Assembly (NCBI GenBank): GCA_026391455.1 | Contig: JAPLEH010000004.1 | Coordinates: forward strand, 91,187 to 155,186 | Direction of reading: 5' to 3' | Source of the DNA: Bacteroidota bacterium | Lineage (GTDB): Bacteria > Bacteroidota > Bacteroidia > Chitinophagales > Chitinophagaceae | DNA length: 64,000 nucleotides | Part shown: positions 61,043 to 64,000 of the stretch, in pieces | Layout: each line of letters starts with the position of its first letter | How positions within the stretch are numbered: the first letter of the stretch is position 1 | The notes under the pieces: model-generated | What the model saw: only the letters and a program-made list of their open reading frames with translations | Database searches by the model: none | Told to the model about the DNA's origin: nothing | Program-made: the position numbers and the translations under genes

Positions 61043-61132
61043 ATGAAAATCTTCACCGACTCTATCCGCCACTTTTTTGAGGGCTTTGCCTCGTTTTATA
61101 CCTCGCTGTATGATGAGATGAAGAAATGGTGA
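61043..61132 (+). CDS. Very short possible protein (29 residues)
   Basis: An ATG after a short AT-rich region starts MKIFTDSIRHFFEGFASFYT, ending in DEMKKW and TGA. It is amphipathic and helical in appearance, with consistent codon use, and too short for statistical support. It could be a small membrane-associated peptide, or nothing. Confidence 0.3.
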   Translation: MKIFTDSIRHFFEGFASFYTSLYDEMKKW

Positions 61133-61391
61133 GGGAGAAGCTGCGAGCCTTTAACAGCCAGTTGCAAGCTGTTAGCTTCAAGCTACAAGTAAGAACAGCC
61201 AGTTTCGAGCGGTCAGCTGCGAGCTACCAGCTTTGAGCAACAGCCAACCAGCAACCCGCGATCTGTATTCAACCTGCCTTCGGCTACGCTCAGGCAGCAG
61301 CTTCGGCTATGATAATGCAGCAACAACCTATAAAACCTCTTGAACCTATGTAACCTCTTGAACCTATGTAACCTATGCAACTTCCCTCCCC
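61133..61391. repeat. Word-like repeat tail
   Basis: 259 bp without a gene, composed of repeated phrases: AGCTGCGAGCTACCAGCTT-type words (about 61135-61260) followed by AACCTATGTAACCTCTTGAA-type words (61325-61385). The pattern resembles degenerate tails found elsewhere in this flank. Confidence 0.6.
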
Positions 61392-61865
61392 CTACTTTTT
61401 CTTCAATTCTGCACCCAGCCGGAAGATGGCGAAGAGATGATGGGCTTCGTGGAGTAAGAAGAAATTCATCCATTTCAGCAGATGCATATTGCCAAAATGC
61501 GGATGGGTGCCTGTTTTGGCCAGATCCGTTGAAGGAAGGGCCGGCAGAGCGCTGGCCATATCTTTACGTACAGAAATCAGATCCTGGATGACTTCCCGGG
61601 TAGACTTCCCGCAATTCTCAAGAAAAAGCGGGTCGGCTTCGGCAGAATAACGGGCAAATTGAGGATTGTTTTCCGATAATATCTGCCTGATACGGGCATT
61701 GAACACATGCTGATAAGTTTGCAGATGAACGATATTTTCGAAAATGGACCATTTGCCGGTAATAACACTACGACGTATTTCATCATCACTGAATTCATCA
61801 ATGATATCGAGAAGTGATTTATGCTGGTAATGAAGTCTCGTAGAAACCGATGATGACATTTGCAT
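61392..61865 (-). CDS. DinB-family protein
   Basis: 157 residues from the Met at 61865 (or two codons later). The DinB/DfsB-like metal site is represented by His in NIVHLQTYQH and HEAHHLFAIF near 145, within a four-helix bundle (IIDEFSDDEIRRSVITGKWS, LLKWMNFFLLHEAHHLFAIF). These are metal-binding helical-bundle proteins of varied thiol or metal-linked function. It lies 38 bp before the radical SAM gene, both on the minus strand. Confidence 0.88.
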   Translation of the reverse strand: MQMSSSVSTRLHYQHKSLLDIIDEFSDDEIRRSVITGKWSIFENIVHLQTYQHVFNARIRQILSENNPQFARYSAEADPLFLENCGKSTREVIQDLISVRKDMASALPALPSTDLAKTGTHPHFGNMHLLKWMNFFLLHEAHHLFAIFRLGAELKKK

Positions 61866-61902
61866 AGCTATATTATTTATTTTCCTATTTGTTCCCGTTT
61901 GA

Positions 61903-62934
61903 TTATGAACGTTCCCACACCTTTGTGCCCTCACTGCAATTGGAACAAATATCTATATTCCTCCGCCCTTTCAGGATCTTTTGCCTGAATTTAGTGTATT
62001 CTCCGTTTCGCCAAATTTCCCGGAAGCTTTTTTTCTTCAAATCGCCCATTTGGTATTGGGCATCCTTGTCAAAACAGCAGGGAGCCACCAACCCATCCCA
62101 GGTAATGACAGGATCGTGCCAAAGTCTCCAGCATTGGTTTAAGAGTTTACCCTTAAATTCATATCCTTTATCGGTTTTGCGGTAGCGACTGTATTTATCC
62201 GTAGTGGGTATTAGCTGGTTGGGGTCATTTTCATAGTCGTACACCTGTGCGGTCTTGAACCACACATCATCCACCCCGATCTCCCGGCCCAGTTGTTTTA
62301 CTTCTTCGATCTGGTGTTCATTCGGCTTCACCACCAGAAATTGAAATACGATAAAGGGCGTTTTACTCTTCATTTCTTTTTTCCAGCGCACCACATTGCG
62401 CGCCCCTTCCAATACTTTGTGCAACTGGCCCCCTACCCGGTATTGTTCATACACTTCCTGTGTGGTACCGTCTATGGAAATAATGAGCCGGTCGAGCCCG
62501 CTCTCAATGGTACGCTTTGCATTGGCATCGGTGAGATAATGGGCATTGGTGGATGTGGCGGTATAGATCTTTTTGGAAGATGCATAGGCCACCATATCCA
62601 GGAAAGAAGGGTTGAGATAGGGTTCTCCCTGGAAATAAAAAACAAGGTAGAGCAATTCCTTATGCAGTTGATCGATGGTCTCTGTAAAGAAATCTTTCTG
62701 CAGCATGCCGGTAGGCCGCGTAAAGGCACGAAGGCCGCTCGGACATTCCGGGCAGCGCAGGTTGCAGGAAGTGGTGGGTTCAAATGAAATGGAAATGGGA
62801 TAGCCCCATTGAATGGCACGTTTGGTCCATTTGCTGAGATAAAAACTGCTCCACACTTTGAGCCCGTTCCAGGCACGTCGGAAACTGAGTTTGGACAAAA
62901 GGTTGAGACTATCGCGTCGGTTGAAACTTGCCAT
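61903..62934 (-). CDS. Radical SAM protein with C-terminal SPASM-type cluster
   Basis: 343 residues from the Met at 62934 (MASFNRRDSLNLLSKLSFRR); the frame is open further upstream but that part is a repeat-rich spacer. The [4Fe-4S] radical SAM motif is CNLRCPECPSG, with SIDGTTQEVYEQYRVGG and YPYSISFEP-like surroundings. The SPASM-like tail supplies extra cysteines (LNQCWRLWHDPVITWDG, VAPCCFDKDA, ICSNCSEG). Such enzymes modify peptides or sugars; the closest described groups are glycosyl-chain or peptide-maturing enzymes. Neighbours give no substrate hint. Confidence 0.9.
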   Translation of the reverse strand: MASFNRRDSLNLLSKLSFRRAWNGLKVWSSFYLSKWTKRAIQWGYPISISFEPTTSCNLRCPECPSGLRAFTRPTGMLQKDFFTETIDQLHKELLYLVFYFQGEPYLNPSFLDMVAYASSKKIYTATSTNAHYLTDANAKRTIESGLDRLIISIDGTTQEVYEQYRVGGQLHKVLEGARNVVRWKKEMKSKTPFIVFQFLVVKPNEHQIEEVKQLGREIGVDDVWFKTAQVYDYENDPNQLIPTTDKYSRYRKTDKGYEFKGKLLNQCWRLWHDPVITWDGLVAPCCFDKDAQYQMGDLKKKSFREIWRNGEYTKFRQKILKGRRNIDICSNCSEGTKVWERS

Positions 62935-63101
62935 CGGTGATAAAGGTAGTGAATCGGTGAAAAAGGGTTTTTCGAAAGAGGATAAAATGCAAATGTGGGA
63001 ATGTGAAAAGGTGAGAATGTGGAAATGAATGGCGGGTTTGTGGCGCCCTTGTATCCTATCATTGGTGGCTTTGCTTATATTGCGATGATTGTAAAAAAGG
63101 A

Positions 63102-63899
63102 ATGGACGGTCATTCATCATATAAAATCTTCCCGCTGGGCGATCAGGCTATCACGATTGATTTTGGCAACCGGATCGATGATGCACTCAATGATCGGGTA
63201 ATGGCTCTCTATGAGGAGTTACTTCGGGAGCCGCTGCCCGGTATGGTGGAACTGGTACCGGCATTCTGTACTCTAACGGTATATTATGATGTGGTGTATC
63301 TGCGGAAAATGGTCGCACCTGGCTCTACCGCCTATGAATGTATGTACGGTCAACTCGAATCACGAGCAGCACGGCCTCACCAGTATCAACCCGCCACTGG
63401 CCGGCTGATAGAAATACCGGTATGCTATGTTCCTTCCCACGCACCGGATATGGAGGCATTGGTGCAGCACAGCGGCCTTACCCGCGAAGCGATCATACAT
63501 ATCCATACAGCTCAACCTTACCGGGTGTATATGATGGGCTTTTTGCCCGGTTTCGCATATATGGGACCGTTAGACGAACGAATTCAGATGCCGCGCAAGT
63601 CGCGCCCACATAACATTGTTGCAGGCAGTGTGGGCATAGCAGGCAGGCAAACCGGTATTTATCCCCTGGCTTCACCCGGGGGCTGGCAGATCATCGGACG
63701 CACCCCAATGAAATTGTTTGATGAGAAAAAAGAAGAGGGGGTATTATTCAAAGCAGGCGACCGCGTCACCTTTTATGAAATCACAGAAGAAAAATACAAA
63801 GAGTTGGCCGCCTCCAATGAAACTGACTTAAAACTTACTACTTACAACCTAAAACCTAAAACTTACAACCTACAACCTACCAGTAGCGTTGCGTTATAA
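63102..63899 (+). CDS. pxpB: 5-oxoprolinase subunit B (allophanate-hydrolase subunit 1 family)
   Basis: 265 residues. The family pattern is clear: FPLGDQAITIDFG near 10-22, IHIHTAQPYRVYMMGFLPGF near 132-151, and PRKSRPHNIVAGSVGIAG and YPLASPGGWQIIGRTPMKLF in the second half. PxpB joins PxpA and PxpC to hydrolyse 5-oxoproline to glutamate using ATP. The C-terminal 20 residues (LTTYNLKPKTYNLQPTSSVA) are unlike the family: they are translated from a CTTACAACCTAAAACCT-type word repeat, which suggests invasion of the 3' end by the same repeat type seen in the intergenic DNA. The start has AAAAAAGG just upstream. pxpA and pxpC are not visible in this window. Confidence 0.9.
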   Translation: MDGHSSYKIFPLGDQAITIDFGNRIDDALNDRVMALYEELLREPLPGMVELVPAFCTLTVYYDVVYLRKMVAPGSTAYECMYGQLESRAARPHQYQPATGRLIEIPVCYVPSHAPDMEALVQHSGLTREAIIHIHTAQPYRVYMMGFLPGFAYMGPLDERIQMPRKSRPHNIVAGSVGIAGRQTGIYPLASPGGWQIIGRTPMKLFDEKKEEGVLFKAGDRVTFYEITEEKYKELAASNETDLKLTTYNLKPKTYNLQPTSSVAL

Positions 63900-64000
63900 A
63901 TCAAAGATAGTCAATTGATTATCATTTAGCTCTTTGAAATCTTGTTGTTGTACTGAGTTTTCGAATAGTTTTACTATTGGTATTTTTTCAAAAATACTGA
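63900..64000. other. Terminal spacer
   Basis: 101 bp to the window edge; AT-rich, no gene or clear hairpin seen. Confidence 0.5.

Overview
The window is chromosomal DNA of a Bacteroidetes bacterium, most likely family Chitinophagaceae. The evidence is the protein families (S41 and GHL10 exported proteins, DUF3127, a DUF4172-Fic protein, Lcl-type surface protein), weak Shine-Dalgarno sequences, and many short lipoproteins. It contains one well-bounded mobile element in otherwise ordinary host DNA.

Left host flank (1-7183): on the minus strand, a partial mannose-1-phosphate guanylyltransferase gene, an S41-protease lipoprotein and arabinose-5-phosphate isomerase (kdsD). A 477-bp gap follows that looks like a structured, terminator-ended small RNA. 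On the plus strand come recQ, a cyclase-family lipoprotein and tRNA-Phe(GAA).

Mobile element (7137-34585, about 27.4 kb): inserted at the 3' end of tRNA-Phe, bounded by a perfect 47-bp direct repeat. A 23-bp integrase-site-like repeat lies just inside both ends. The element brings its own terminator for the tRNA; the presumed original terminator is now beyond the right end. It carries two tyrosine recombinases (a P4-like one at 10.3-11.5 kb and a Bacteroidetes-type one next to attR). It also carries a MobF relaxase, a VirD4-like ATPase, a Toprim primase, RadC, ArdC and a serine resolvase. No mating-pair-formation genes are present, so it is best read as an integrative mobilizable element that borrows a conjugation pore. 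Cargo includes three anti-phage modules: a Shedu nuclease plus small HTH protein next to attL, an AbiEi/AbiEii pair, and an ApeA-type HEPN protein next to the attR integrase. There is also a set of exported proteins, including a lipoprotein with a long Gly/Thr linker and a JAMM-like metallopeptidase motif, and an M28 peptidase. Two leader RNAs upstream of the DUF2958 and ardC genes share a fold that is supported by compensatory base changes.

Right host flank (34586-64000): a Fic protein with two palindromic operators, an Lcl-domain surface protein, SRPBCC and M23 proteins, and a xanthine dehydrogenase operon (xdhABC order on the minus strand). Divergent from that operon is an unusual membrane/THEP1-NTPase fusion. 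Next come an MBOAT/DHHW O-acetylation pair, a DUF3127 gene, and rpoN, whose last about 50 codons have been replaced by dispersed intergenic repeat. Then follow an array of unrecognised lipoproteins with a duplicated fragment of an O-antigen-ligase-like gene, a DegT aminotransferase, a GHL10 glycosidase, MarR, NTF2-like, DinB and radical-SAM genes, and pxpB. Intergenic regions of this flank hold several families of short word-like repeats.

All calls come from reading the sequence; no homology search or folding program was run.
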